From positions 37,467 through 101,466 of the forward strand of contig JAKSZP010005589.1 in the NCBI GenBank assembly GCA_022478985.1: a stretch of 64,000 nucleotides of DNA, read 5' to 3'. This DNA comes from Massospora cicadina (taxonomy: Eukaryota; Entomophthoromycota; Entomophthoromycetes; Entomophthorales; Entomophthoraceae). The stretch's first letter is position 1. Every line of letters begins with the position of its first letter. Shown here in pieces: positions 21,041 to 33,650 of the stretch. Under the pieces are notes generated by a model. The model was not told the origin of the DNA. It worked only from the letters and a program-made list of their open reading frames with translations, and made no database searches. A program made the position numbers and the translations under genes.

Positions 21041-24000
21041 CAGATATACTATTGCCTAGTGAGAATAAAGATGAAAATTAATCACTATTACTCTGATCAT
21101 GATACAATACTTTTTGAAACTGAACACGCATTTTTGACTCCGCCTTTGCAATGTGAGAGTGTCATTACTGAGTAGAAGCTCAGGTATATAAGGTCAAATT
21201 TCTTGTCATAGTAATTAATGAATCCCCATTTACTTTTATTTTACTTAAACTTATGAATTGAATTAAAGTCTCTCCTAATTTACGCCATGTAACTGAATAT
21301 GATACTGCTGAACCGCTCCAAAAAATCAATTTGGAGTATAACCATCTTTACAACCATTTTAACAAAATACTAAAGCCCTCAAATTGATACTAGAAAACTA
21401 AAGTGACAATATGTTATTAATAAATTAATTCCTTGGGAACATTATGGCATTATTAATTTTCATAGAATATATCTCTTTATTGGGCCATAAAAGGATTTTA
21501 AATCTCAATAAACATAGACAGGAGAAAAAACGCTGAAACGCCATATAATTTACTCAAAGATGAGAAAACTGAATACCAGATTATATACAAAAAGAGTTAT
21601 AACTTAGAACAATTTTTCCTTATACTGATGACCTAAAAGAGTGATTGCTATTATATTCATCAGAAAGTTATTAGTTTCTCAATCTCAAGTCAATTGTAGA
21701 TACCTGAAGATAGGTCTTTGTATCTGTTGTTTAGGTTTGAAATCTAAAGGAGTGTTTAATCCTTTAATAAATAAGGTTCTCAATTGCCTTGGAGTTCTAC
21801 ACCCTGAATATACAAGTATATTTCTATATTTCTGGGAAGCTTGTGCCTCAAAGTCTAACAGTTGGGTAAAGCGCACATTAACTTTAACTTTTGCCGACCA
21901 AGAGTTTAATTTGTTTACAAGAGTTTAGACTTTAATGTTCTTTGGCCAGAAGATACTCCCACCAATATGGTAATTGAGCACAAATTTTTTGAAGCTTTAA
22001 CCTCCTCTCAGCATGATGAAGTCAATAAATTGCAGTTGAGTATAAAATTTCTTCTTTATTGTAGCATTATGATTTAGGTAAAATCAAGGGCTTTTTTATC
22101 TTGTGGATACTGGAGGTGCTACCTTTACAAGCGCTTAGCCTATTAGAAACGGAAAGTTAAAGAGGTACAATTGGCTATAGAGCTGAAATTTCTAACAAGT
22201 CCAGGTCATTATTGCTATCCCAAAGCCCTTGGGTTTTTGTTATATGTAAAAAAGAATGAAAGAGGCCAATGAGTAGTCACAAATTACGAAAACTTGAGTT
22301 TAATTACTAAGAAAGATATATATATTCTTCCACACATTATAAATATTCTCCATCTAGTCACCAGATCTCAAGAATTATCCTCTATAAATTTGGTCAAGGG
22401 TACTGTTATATACCACTTTATCCAAAGAGAATCATTATAGATCTTCTTTAATAGCTAAAGAGGGGTTATTCAAGACCAATAGGATACCGCTGGGGTTAAT
22501 CTATGCCCGCCACTTTTGATAGGTCATGGGTATAATTCTTAGTGACTTAAAATGCCTTATATTCTCGTCATTTCAATAGTATCACTGTTTTGAAAAACTT
22601 TGGTTCTAATTATACCATATACAAGAAGTAGATAATTTTTCAGAAGATCTGCATCTAATTAGAACTCTCTAATTGGTTAATTTGAATGAAATTAGATTTT
22701 TCTACCTTAAAGTAACGTAAGAATGTCATCCCTCCACAATAAAGTCCTTGGCAACAGAAGTTGGTCTCATATAAATTTAAAATGATTTAGATATTTTTAG
22801 TATGGTTGGCTTTATTGACAGTTCATCCCTTAGCTTTACCAAGGTTGAAGAGCCCCTCATTTATTTATTTCTTATAATATGCCTTTTTGTGAAGCTTAGA
22901 GCAGCAACATTCAATTTGACATGCTTCATAAAGCTCTATCAACCTCCCCAGTCTTAGTACAACCACGAATTATTAATCTTTTCTTATTATTTCTGCCACT
23001 AGTGATGTGTTCATTGGAGCTATATTATCCCGCATATTTCTCAGAAAATTGACCATCCTTTTGCATATTTTAATAATACCCCAATTAAAGAAGAAAGTAA
23101 CTACAGAATGACTGAAAGAAATTATCTAAACGTCATCATAGTTATTGATCATTTTGGTCTTCCTTTATAGGATTTACCAAATTAAATTTCCAATCATATT
23201 TTCTACGCTTGCTAAAGTAGTATAAAAGTTCCAGATAGACACTCAGGCTGTGTACGCCTTAAAGAATACAATTATACCATTATCCATTACTATGATACTA
23301 TTTATAGATAAAAATGGTTTGTATAAATAGCTTTATTTAACTCTGCTAATGCTGATGAGCATGTATTATATTATCTTATTTCTTACTTGATCTGTGGCCT
23401 TTATAAATCATAGAAATTTCAAGTATAACTTGAAGGCAAAGCTTAGAATGCCTAAGAATTGGAAGATACATAGTAAAACATAAAGAATAACATCCTACAT
23501 TTAACCTTATTAAAAATATTATCCTTAGGGGACATCTAGCTGTGAGCTATGGCTCATTGCAAAAGACACACCTGTGACTACATAATTGTTATTACTGTGT
23601 AATTTAATAAAATCTATGAATGACTTTTTGAAGTTTTCTGTACAATTGTTATTAAAAAATGTAAATATCAGGATTTAACATTAATTATTCGCTCCCTCTG
23701 GTCACTTGCATCAAATGAGCTTTACTTTTACGCGCCCTTTGCTCACTGGCTTACATATACATCAATATGATCATATCCATAGCCCACTAATTATATGAGG
23801 CAAGATAATCTCTTACTTCTTCCACTTTAAAAGATACTGCACTATTTCTATTTCAACGTGTTTTCCTAAGAATGAGAACACAGAGGTATTATTGTGATAA
23901 TGTTATACTTTCCCTCAAAAGTTATTTATTAATCTATTCCCTTTTGAATTACAATCAAATTTATGCTGCCCCTTACAATCCTGCTACTAATGGTGCTTTA

Positions 24001-24780
24001 GAGTGAGGTGATGCAACCATGGTGTCTATTAAACGAAAAGTTACACTAATTAAATGCTATTGAATTGATATCTCCCTAATGCACTCTTATCCTACTGAAG
24101 AATCTACCATTAAGACATTAAATATCTCACTTTAAGGCCCTATGTGGGGAAACTTAATATCATCCTTTAGCATACAACCTCTAGTAGACTCTGAAAACCC
24201 TAAGATGGTATAATTAACCATTTGAGCCTTTGCTGAAATTTGATAAATTATAGGCTATGTCTATGAATCAAATTCTGGCAACTGCCATTATGCTATCCAG
24301 TCTAATTTAACAGGTTTATCACCTCTTTAAGAAACATTAATTTTGCCCTTTTTACCATTGGTCAGAAGGAAGTTTGAATCATTGTCTACAACTTGGTTCA
24401 GTCCATATAAAGGCTTATTAAAAAGTGATATAAATACTTCAATGCTGATATTTTACAAAACACCTTAGTCAGCCAGTGCGTGAGCGCTTTAAAAGATTGT
24501 GCATACCCCCTAAACAGTATCTTGATGGGTGCATTATTTGGACATGATATAAGGAGGTATGTCCCATAAGTTCAATTGTCTATCATCATGTTTTGGGGAA
24601 TCCAATTTTAGTTGCAGGTTTTTTAAAGGCTAAACGATTATGGGTCAAAATAGCTTTAGCGTTCATCCTAACGGAATATTTTTTCATTAGAATCTTTGCA
24701 CTCTGGCATTAAGTGTGCAACTGTGTAGAAATAACATACATAATTTAATCAAATAATTTAATATCTATAATTTTTGTGGG
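21041..24780 (+). mobile_element. G-6: highly degenerate Ty3/Gypsy-type element
   Basis: Domain remnants in order are protease, RT, RNase H and integrase, all on the plus strand and riddled with stops. A G-run resembling a polypurine tract (TTTTTGTGGGGGCATG) lies at about 24771-24786. The Gag part would occupy 21041-22080, but I recognise no knuckle there. The right side is truncated or blurred before G-2 starts at 25265. Confidence 0.65.
22090..24150 (+). pseudogene. G-6 pol remnant: PR, RT, RNase H, IN
   Basis: The protease loop VDTGGATF is intact at 22103-22123. RT N-terminal text is readable at about 22215-22390: SKSLGF, VKKNERG, VTNYENLSLITKKDIYILPH, then SSINLVKG. Around 22455-22520, EGLFKTNRIPLGLI corresponds to the RT block before the catalytic box; the box itself is unrecognisable. 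RNase H is suggested at 22900-23160 by FDMLHKALSTSPVLVQPR and IGAIL. The integrase core is suggested at 23980-24010 by YNPATNGALE. Stops and frame changes are dense, so this is old. Confidence 0.7.
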
Positions 24781-25264
24781 GGCATGTTCTCAGTATGGGT
24801 ATTGCCCCCCATGATTGGTAAGATTGTTCCGAAGTCTTGGAAGAGCCAAAGCCTTTGAGTGAGGAAAGGACCTAATGTCACTCTCCCGTCAGGTTTCTGC
24901 AACCCTTAACCCTTTATTTCACTTAGACAATGGTCTAGTCTAGGGTTTTATTGACTGACGTCTTCCAAATTTCAGAGGGAGTTTCAAGTTGAGTTTGATC
25001 TTAATCTAAAAAGACTTATTTTTGCCTTTTCCAATACTAACCCTCAAGAGCTTTCCAATGTTAATATAGCTTATGAATCTTTCAAGGACCCAATAACAAC
25101 CATACCTCTTTTGATAGAGTTAATAGAGTATACTGCCCTGGGGCATATCACCATATAGGACACATAACATAGCAAGTCTAATTTGTGGGCCCTTCCTCCA
25201 GGTCAATGAGGATAAAACATAATAAGGGCCCCTATTCAGTATTTGGCATAAGAGGCTTAATGGC
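24781..25264 (+). other. Interval before G-2, possible gag-like remnant
   Basis: No functional gene is seen. About 60 codons are open on the plus strand at roughly 24970-25160 (FQVEFDLNLKRLIFAFSN, then NIAYESFKDPI). They look like retroelement Gag in composition but carry no diagnostic motif. If 24786 onward is the 3' LTR of G-6, its 5' partner was not identified. Confidence 0.3.
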
Positions 25265-25662
25265 TGTTATAATTTTGGCAGTATCTCAGAGATACGCCGA
25301 AGGGTCTTTGCACAGGGTTTCGCCCACTGAGCAAATATGACAGAAAAAAATGACTATCATTATCCTTAAAATTAACTTAATAAACTTTTAATAAATATGG
25401 AGCAATTTCCCCAAAAACACTTTTATTTAATTAAATATATACAGTAGATCCTTGCTGTTCTTCTTGCTCTAAACTACCAACAAATCTTCTCCTTCAATGT
25501 TATTGTATCGCTGATATCTCAGCAACCTCAGTCAATACTAACCCTTTTTTTTAAACTATATATTCCATCATATTCTCATAGGCTCCAGAAGGGTTCATCT
25601 TATATTGAATTCATGATCGCCTTAGTTTAAAGTGTTCCACTTAATATACATCATACATTGAC
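25265..25662 (-). repeat. G-2 3' LTR, first part
   Basis: It starts TGTTATAATTTTGGCAGTAT, matching 36060 onward. The shared block GTATCGCTGATATCTCAGCA lies at about 25504-25523 and again in the right LTR. L-3 interrupts it after TACATCATACATTGAC. Confidence 0.9.
25647..25662. repeat. Target-site duplication of L-3, left copy
   Basis: TACATCATACATTGAC matches TACATTATACATTGAC at 30929-30944 in 15 of 16 positions. The uninterrupted LTR has a single corresponding site near 36446. Confidence 0.9.
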
Positions 25663-25734
25663 TTTTAATTCTATTCAGGGAAGGCTATCCAGGGAAGGAC
25701 ACTTCCAAAAAGACACTAAACAAAGAAACGAACT

Positions 25735-28700
25735 TCAGCGAGAGGAGGGCACCCCAGAGAAGCAGAAGATATCTCCTGTTGTCAGCGGGAATGCCAAGAG
25801 AAGGAAGGGGGTTACGTGTGCAGGGGCTTGCGCCACTATTTTGTGCATATGTAGGAAGGGGTCTGAAACAGTGAACCAAACTAGGAACCAGGTTGAGACC
25901 ATCTGGCGGCGACAGGGTGGGAGGTACCCAAACATCCACGCTTGAAATTGGTCCACAAGGTGTGACTGGAATCGGCGTAAAGCTTCCTGGTGAGTGGGAG
26001 TGGAGCCTAAGATAGCATCTAAGACAATCGTATGGATAGTCCACATGGCGATTGCCACTACCAAGGCATGTAAGGAATGTGAAAGAGGGGAAACCATGGA
26101 TTAAGCAAACATGTCTTGAGACAGGCTGAATAGTTGTGCCTGATCCTGGTGAAATAAGCGTTGTACCTCACGCCATATCGCTTTTTGAGGGAGGGCATTC
26201 TTCTAGGCGGTGAACCAGAGTTCCATACTGGCCACACACAGCGCAGGATTAGTGCAAAGCGTTAGAGCGCTCAGCAGTACATTATACCTGTCTCAAGCAG
26301 TGCCACACATGGGAAAAAATATGCGGCTGCAGAAGAGGGTGGTGGGCGTACTTCCAAATGGCTTTCTGGGTATCCAGGAAAGTAGGGGATGTACACCATA
26401 TCCAGGTAGTCCACCCTGTCTATGGTAGGGGAACTCATGGGTATTAATCCGTTCAGAATGGTAGTCCTTGTACTTCCTGGGTGAACCAAGGAGAAGGGCG
26501 CCCCCTCTGGGCGGTGTTCCCACTGATGCAAATTCTTCACTCAGCGCTCTGCATGGAGAGGAGGATCCTTTTGAAGTGGGGCGACGTCACATGTGGGACC
26601 GCAACAGAAGGATGTGCGGCAAGGTACTTCAACAGAGAGTGGGGTGGGTAGAATTTCTGAGGCCCTGGGCGCAGGAGAAGTTGGAGCGGGCTGCGCAGGA
26701 CCAGTGCTTGGCTGAGATCATAGGGCTGGTGACGGCGGCGATCCAGGTGCCAAGGATTTTGGCAGCATGGGCCTCAAAGTTGAGCAGGACCATACCACCA
26801 CTTTGGCGAGGGCCTAACATGACATCCAAGTGCACCGGTGGTGTGAGGCCTAACCAAAGCCACCCTTGCAGAAGGGCGTATAATGACTTGAAGAAACATG
26901 AGTAAAAGCGATGACATGGGCTCCATACCAAAATTTAGATAGGAGCATAATGTTGGCTAGCTCTTCACTGCCTGTAAGGGAGGTCTGGCAAGCTTTGAGG
27001 GAAGCTATGAGTTTTGTGACGTTGTCTAGGATATGGCTTTCCATCACCGTTGAGGTGTACCCTCCCGCCTCCAGCCACACCCCCAAATGGCAGACTGGAC
27101 CAGCGGTGAGGCGTGGCACAAAGGGGAGTACGAGTGGGGCGGAGTGGGGTGGGCATGGCAAGTGATCTCATGAGCTAGTTGACGAAGCAGGTAGGAAATG
27201 AGGCGCTGGGGCCAGCGGGCTTGATACTGACCAAGGAGAACAATCTCGGTTTTGGAGGAGTTAAGTGCAGCATTACTTACCCTGGAGTAAACCTGGATAG
27301 TATCTTCAAGTGCGCGTGCATCATAATTGTTAGACACCCCAACCACACAGTCATCAGCAAACGCCAACATCTTGACTGGTGCTTGGCCCTGCACATGGAC
27401 ACCAGTAAGGCGGGCATTCACATTTTGAAGAAGTGGGTCAATGCTGAAGTTATACAAGAGTGGGCTAAGAGGGTCCCCTTGGCGTAGGCCACTTTGAGGG
27501 CGGACTACATCCGTGAGGAAGCCAGGGCCACGCACAACCATTGTGGCGGATTTCATTAGCAACATCACACAATTAATGAAGCGAAAGGGGAGGTGTAACT
27601 TGTGGAGGCAGGCTCTGAGGTAATCCCAGTTGAATCTATCATAGGCCTTCTGCTGGTCTAAAAACACAAGTGCTCCAGAAGCCATGGATTGACAGACGTT
27701 GGCTACTGTGTGTATATTGTCCCAAATCGACCTTTTGCGGATGAAACCAAATTGTTCAGGGGAAATGAGAGCAGAGGAAACAACCCCTTTACGGTTAGCC
27801 ATTTTTTTAGTAAGGAACTTTGAGTCTGTGTTAGTGAGTGAAATGGGGCGCCAGTTGGTTAAGTCCAGCTTATCCCCTTTCTTGTACAACGTTATTGTGA
27901 AGGACTCTTGCCCTCCAGGTAGGAGGCGCGTTTCCAGAAGGCATTGATAAAGAGGCAAGCAGCAAGGAGGAAAGATCTTTGAAATACTTCTTATAGAACT
28001 CATAAGGGATACCGTCTGGGCCAGGGCATTTTATATATGGTACACCATGAATGGCGGACCAGAGCTCATCCCAAGTAATTAAATTCATCAACTCTGGGAT
28101 CAGGAAATGGTGCGTATGTGTGTGCTTTTGAGAAAATTTTCCATTTCAGCTGGCATAATTGGATCAGATCAATATAATTCAGAGTAATACTTTTGTATTT
28201 CCATCACCACTTTGGCTGGCGTATCCATGACAGAGTAGTCTGGCCTTCGCACCTGTGTGCAGGTCAAACTCTGGTGCGGTGTGAAGTATTTTTGTAAAAA
28301 GTAAGTGGAGCACGTATTGCCCGCTGTTATATGCTTTGCTTTATACTGAACACAAACCCAATGTTTGTGTTGTCTTACCAGTGCATTAAGGCGGGTGGAC
28401 ACTTCCACCCACTTGCGACCTCAAGCTGGGCTGTAGCCTACATCTGGGACGTTAGACTCCAGGTGGTCCACTTCTGCCAGCGTGCACAAAATGACTGCTG
28501 AGGCATCCCATGAGTGACAGGAGGAGAGGTGGCGAGCCTGGCGGATTGTGTTTGCCTTGAAGGTTGACCAGGTGGAAATTGGGTTTACACATAACGGTGC
28601 AATAAACTCTGGAGCTGAGGTCACAGTTTCCACCCACGAGGAAAATCTTGGTGTTGTGATCTCAGTGGGGTGGAGTTTGCACCACTTTGGCGGCTGGGCC

Positions 28701-29415
28701 ATTGGATTGGACAAACGGAAAGAACTTGATACCATCCTGTGATTGGAGAAATTGATTTTCGTCATGGTGAAGTGGGAAATTTGGGATTGAAATTTCAACA
28801 GCGCAAGAATAAGGTCAATGCGGGTCATGGGCCTTAGCTGGCAATTGTGCATGTGGGTGCACGACATGTTAGTGAGTAGTGGAGCTTGATGCAGCAGAGT
28901 ATCAAACAACCTTAGGGTGGCTTTGAAAACGCGAAGTTCAATGTGCCCCTGTGGGGGTGTAGGCGATAAGGGCCAGTGTTCTGTGGTTGGGTTCATCCAG
29001 CAGTTCATTTCACCAACAACAAATGGGTCAGGGGTAGCAGAAGGGAATTGATGGCCGAGAAGAATTCCTAACAATCTCACGCACAGGTTGAGGCATAAAT
29101 GTTAACAACAGCGTGCACTTCGTCATCCCATGAAAAGGTGACTATAAGGACGCAGCGTTTAGGTATGATTTTGATGAAATAAATTTATGACTACAGTTCA
29201 CTCAAAAACACCCCACAGTGCATAGACCAAAAGGAAAGGGAAGGGAGGAGCATGGTTGCCCATTCTTCCTCAGCACCACGCGGACAGTGGGTTTCCTGAA
29301 TGGCCAGGATGTCTATGGGTAAATTATTTTGTTAAAAAACTCAGTTTCCTAGCCCAGGACAGCGAGGCCTTGATTCCACCGGTGTTCAACGTCCTAAAGT
29401 AAAGGCTCCCCCTGT
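25735..29415 (-). pseudogene. L-3 ORF2: endonuclease/RT polyprotein, broken
   Basis: The start codon expected at 29415-29413 reads ACA. Endonuclease text is visible at 28421-29080 (VGEMNCWMNP, RIDLILALLKF, NFSNHRMV). RT blocks sit in the open segment 27044-28003: DLTNWRPISLTNTDSKFL, RSIWDNIHTVANVCQ, LDQQKAYDRFNWDYL, SGLRQGDPLSPLLYNFSIDP and the catalytic FADDCVVGVSNN. The finger region near 26210-26290 is damaged. The conserved tail follows at 25735-26097 (ALVVAIAMWTIHTIVLDAI), and here it is in frame with the sequence upstream apart from one stop. That makes it the best guide to the ancestral frame. Confidence 0.88.
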
Positions 29416-29424
29416 CACACCTTA
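29413..29424 (-). promoter_or_regulatory. L-3 ORF1 stop / ORF2 start junction, start lost
   Basis: On the minus strand TAA, GGTGTG, ACA. The position of the ORF2 ATG is kept but the codon is ACA. A shift in the end of ORF1 lets another frame read through the junction into the endonuclease start. Confidence 0.65.
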
Positions 29425-30828
29425 GGTGCAAGGGGAAGGGCACCCTGAGCCCTTCAGCCTTCTCTTTTTCATCTTGTTGCTGCTTGGCAGCACGGGTATT
29501 ATATGCTACTGAGTATGGTTTGGTATGGGAAGCTTTAGCTGTGGGGTTCACGTTGGCTTTTGCCTTCTTCTTTTTCCCCACTGTGGGAGAAAATTTTGGC
29601 GTTGTGTGCATTTGTGGTGCACCATCGCTTGGAGGTGGAATTTCGGTTGGAATATTGGTGAGCAACTCAGTCCCAATTGATGCTTGGGCATATTGGCCAG
29701 GTGAAACGATTCACCCATTGGGTTTTCAGCTTGGGTGGCCCAATCAGCTTGGGCGTCCCAATCTGATTGGTGGAAGGATCACAAGCTACTTCCACCACAA
29801 ATGTCTTGATGTGCTCCTAGAGCTGGTATGGTGGGATTGCGGACATGGTCTTGGCCACCTCCTTGGCTGCCGCCTTGTGGGCCTGCTTGGCCTTCTTATG
29901 CTCCTGTGGGGACACAGGTTTTACTAGAATGTAGCAGCCTTGCGCTCCCCACAGGAAGCTGCATCGGTGTCTAGTGCCAGTTCATAGTGGGCATCTGCAC
30001 TGCACATTGCATCCAAATAATTTTGGTTTGAGTAATGCCCTCCTTGGAGGGGCAGGTATGGGCCTTGTGGTCAAAAGCACGACAGAAAGTGCAGATAGGA
30101 GGCGCGCTATCCACGGTGATCCTGAATGGGTGGGAGTTTTGCCCATTGATTTCAACAAAAGCAGTATTTGGAATTTGGGTCAAATTATTCACTATCCCCA
30201 CGGATGGGGTGAGAATAGCAATTGCTTTGCCCATGCACAGGTCTGGCATGAGCGTAAAGCACTGCATTTCAAAGGATTGGATTTCTCTGTATATGGCTAG
30301 CCCGGCTTTAAGGTGTTCCAGCACAGTGCACTTGACTGTAGTAGGTAGGAAGTCAAAAATTACAAAAATTTGGTTTAATTTAGTTCAGTGGGCTTTCTTT
30401 TTTTGACTACCCTTTGAGCATCTGGGAGGTCCACTACTACTTGCACCTTTGCGGCTTCATCCGCTGCTTCTTTATTTTCGAATCCAAGATCCAGCCAACC
30501 ATGTGGCATGGTTTGAAGTGTGACATACACCGCATTCAGGAAATGTGGGTTACATCTCCACAAAACATCTCCCAAAGCACCATTTGCTGAAAAACCAGGA
30601 AAACATGCACCCCATGTTCCACTGACAATAGTGGTTGGAGTGCGGCATATTGATGAACTGGTTGCAGCGCGCTTGCCAGGCCAAAATTTCTGGGGAAATG
30701 GTAACTGCCAGTTTTTTACTATTAATTCTATCTATTCCGCCAGAATCGCTGGGGCGTTTATGAAACTTGGCTGATGTGGGGCCTACACCTGTGCCCTTAA
30801 CTTTACTCGCCCAACTGCTCCCCAACAT
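29422..30828 (-). pseudogene. L-3 ORF1: CCHC RNA-binding protein, broken
   Basis: The start MLGSSWASKVKGTG corresponds to the start in L-2 and L-4. FTLMPDLCMGKAIA precedes an intact knuckle CTFCRAFDHKAHTC at about 30040-30080. A low-complexity, Lys-rich C-terminus includes KKKKAKANVNP. Open blocks are 30550-30828, 29971-30324 and 29324-29665, each in a different register. Confidence 0.8.
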
Positions 30829-30928
30829 TGGGCGCCAACTAATCTCCTTGATGAAATTATCAAACTTTACCTAGACTTGAATTGAATTTGTTGCAAAAGT
30901 GTCTGCAATGAGAGAACAAAAGTTCAAC

Positions 30929-30944
30929 TACATTATACATTGAC
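30929..30944. repeat. Target-site duplication of L-3, right copy
   Basis: TACATTATACATTGAC, adjoining the 5' end of L-3. The LTR text resumes with ATCTCATTATTTG. Confidence 0.9.
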
Positions 30945-31138
30945 ATCTCATTATTTGTCATTTATTGATATTACCTTACACCTGATTCAGAGGTGATCCA
31001 ATATTATCCTTTCAACCCAATATCTCCTCATCCTAAGGCGCTCAAGTAACTTTATCTCAGTATCATAATTAGCGGATTCTACACATTCCGCTGTAGTGAC
31101 TTAGGGATTATTGTCCAGTCATATCATAATCATATCAT
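30945..31138 (-). repeat. G-2 3' LTR, second part
   Basis: It continues the LTR alignment to 36449-36645 (ATCTCATTATTTG through GTCCAGTCATATCATAAT). It ends at CATATCA next to the G-rich tract. Confidence 0.88.
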
Positions 31139-31140
31139 TA

Positions 31141-31150
31141 CCCCTTCTTG
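31141..31150 (-). other. G-2 polypurine tract
   Basis: On the minus strand CAAGAAGGGG lies directly upstream of the 3' LTR. G-4 has CAAAGGGGG at the equivalent place. Confidence 0.65.
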
Positions 31151-31159
31151 ACTGGAGGA

Positions 31160-32420
31160 TAGAGCTCCTATTGCTTATATGCTCAGAGGAACTTTGCGTG
31201 CACTTAGTTTATATTCTGGCCACTCGCAGGTCCTTGAATGTATAGGCGTCAAAATATGGTTTCTCAATAACTTCGAATGGGCAATCCAGATACTGGCCAA
31301 CTTATGCTTCCACTCAAACCTGTGTTGATCATGGGTTATATCCATGTCCCCACTTTGAACTGGGCTAGCCTGCTCTGCCGTACCTGATTGGCATCCTGAT
31401 TCTTTACCTTTTTGGCTAAGCTGAATGAGTATGCTTTGGATTGGAATTTTGCTTAGCATATCAGCAAGTGTAGTCAGATAACGTTTTGGGTCCATTCCGC
31501 CGGTATCTTCCACACAATCATAGAACAGTGCTTGAATAGCAGGGTGTCATCCATACAGCAATTGGAAAAGACTCTTCCTCATGGCGGAATGATAGCTGAT
31601 GTTATATGCAATAATGGCGGTGGACAGGAGGAAACTCCATTCTGAAGGCTGATCTGCTAGCAGTTTATGGAGTGTATTCAGTAAAGTCTCATTTACTCTC
31701 TCAACCATCCCATTAGACCAGGGTGTTATGAATTTGTTAGAACTCTGCAGATGGCCATGAGTTTGTCATCTTCAAAAGAATGTAGGAAATGAAGTTAGTT
31801 CTATTATTGGTAATGAGGAACTGAGGGCAACCATGTCTCTGGATAATACATTCCATTATAAACTTGGCCACTGTGACCGCCCCAAATCTCATATCACCCT
31901 TGCTTCAACCCACCTTTTCAAGTGGGCAATCACTAACAGAATGTACTTTGACCAGTTAGTTCCCAATAGCAGAGGACCATTGACATCAATGGAAACCTAT
32001 GCCAAGCAAATTGCTGTTTCATTAACTGGTATGAGGTCTTCTGGAATAATGGCTTTTCCACCTGGCACTGGCGGCAGCATGAGATAGTTTTGAGCACGTT
32101 AAAGTTCAGGCTTTTCCAATAATAACTATGGCATAACAATTACAACATCTTGCGCATGCCACCATGTCTGACTGCCCTATGCGTGTTCATGATAATGTTA
32201 GGCTGTGCAGAGGGTTGTGAGAAGTTTACTGTTGAATCACCAATCTGCTTGTACAACTCACCGTTCTGTTGGAAGGTATTGGCTTGCATTTCATTCAACG
32301 CCTTTATGACTTGTGGCGGCTCATCCTTGTACTTTCCGCTGAGTATCTTATCATACATTTTATCAGTCAGATCTTCCATAACTGCAATGGTTGGTAGTAT
32401 CAACAAGCAAATAGCGTTCT
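31160..32420 (-). pseudogene. G-2 integrase, broken
   Basis: The zinc-binding N-terminus is at about 32140-32240: HRAVRHGGMRK supplies the HH pair and, in an adjacent block, CCRQCQVEKP supplies the CC pair. The core follows with IDVNGPLLLGTNWSKYILL near 32000 and RHGCPQFLITNNRTNFIS near 31830. In the second motif the family has an Asp where Asn stands here, so the catalytic site is lost. The C-terminal segment at 31175-31513 is open but unremarkable. Confidence 0.75.
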
Positions 32421-32429
32421 GGCGTTTTG

Positions 32430-33650
32430 CTCCAAGTGATGGAGAAACTTGAAGTCAAAAGCCTGCAGTTTGAGGGTCCACCGGGCTAGACGTCTTTCAG
32501 GCTCTTTGAGGTTCTGCAATAAGCATAACGAAGCATGATCCATTACAACTTTAAACTTCTACCCATGCAAGTAACTCTAAATTACTTATATGCATAAATT
32601 ACCACTAAGCACTCCTACACGGTCATGGTATAATTATGCTTATGGCAGTTTTGTATCTGGCTGCAGTATGCAATGGGGTGCTCCTCCCTCTAATCATCTT
32701 TATGGGATGGGACAGTCACAATGGCGGAAAGGGACATCCGTTTAAACAATAACTTTTTATTGAAGTTTGGGTATTGTAGCACTGGCGCACTGATCAGTGC
32801 CATTTGTATTGTATCTAGAGAGCATTGTCAGCGTTCTGTCCATTTAAACGTGGCATCCTTTTTAGTAACTCAAACAGCGGACCTCCAATACAACTAAAGT
32901 TGGGTACAAAGCAGCGGTAATAGCTGACCATCCCCAAAAATACCTTAACATCACTTTTGATGCTTGGTGTAGTCATCTTTTGGATAGCCTACACCTTGGC
33001 TGTTGTGCTTCAGTTTAGTCGCGTCTACTATAAACCCTAGATACTCTAGCTGCTCTTTGAAGAAGTGACATTTTTGAGGATTGATCTTTATGTTGGCCTT
33101 TGCAAGCCAGTGAAAGACCTCATCCAGATGAGTAAGATGCTAAAAGAACGTGTGGGAAAAGACATTGATATCATCAAGGTACACAAGGACACATGACAGC
33201 TTCAGGTCACTGATAAATTTATCCATGGCCTTTTGGAATGTAGCTGTGGCATTACACAGCCCTTGTGGCATATGGGTGGGTTGAAAAAGCCCTTTGAAAG
33301 TGATAATGGCGCATTTTTCCTGTTTGGCCATGGATAACTCGATCTGCCAATAGCCTGATATCAAATCCATCGCAGAGAAGTAATAAGCTCCACCTAATTG
33401 ATCCAGCACATCATCAATCTGCAGCAAGGGATATGAATCCATTATGGTGATACTGTTGAGATTCCGGTAGTCTTTTATCACCTGGTTGGTACCTGATCTT
33501 CTTTTTTACAATTAGGAAGGGCAATGCCCATGGACTCTTCAAAGTTCAAGCATCCCTTGATCCAGTAGTTTTTCAATCTCCACTGTAGCTACTTCCTCAG
33601 ATGCCCTTGATTGGCAGAATGGTCATGAACTGATGGGAGGATGATCCAGT
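32430..33650 (-). pseudogene. G-2 reverse transcriptase and RNase H, broken
   Basis: The block 33140-33481 is open and carries DYRNLNSITIMDSYPLLQID, FSAMDLISGYWQIEL, the LFQPTHMPQGLCNATATFQK block and YLDDINVFS (YLDD intact at 33170-33181). The connection domain near 32820-32960 reads like GLVSYYRRFIPNFS of the relative G-4. RNase H is expected at 32450-32800 but is too decayed to place its catalytic residues. Confidence 0.82.

Larger units (their letters stand above)
25663..30928 (-). mobile_element. LINE L-3, full-length non-LTR retrotransposon
   Basis: This 5266 bp minus-strand copy is flanked by 16 bp duplications with one mismatch and is inserted in the G-2 LTR. The 3' end reads GAATAGAATTAAAA, with AATAGA in place of AATAAA. 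It belongs to the same subfamily as L-2 and L-4 (junction TAA-GGTGTG) but carries more changes. The domain order is as in the other copies. The intact G-2 LTR at 36060-36645 shows the empty site, which confirms the boundaries independently. Confidence 0.93.
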
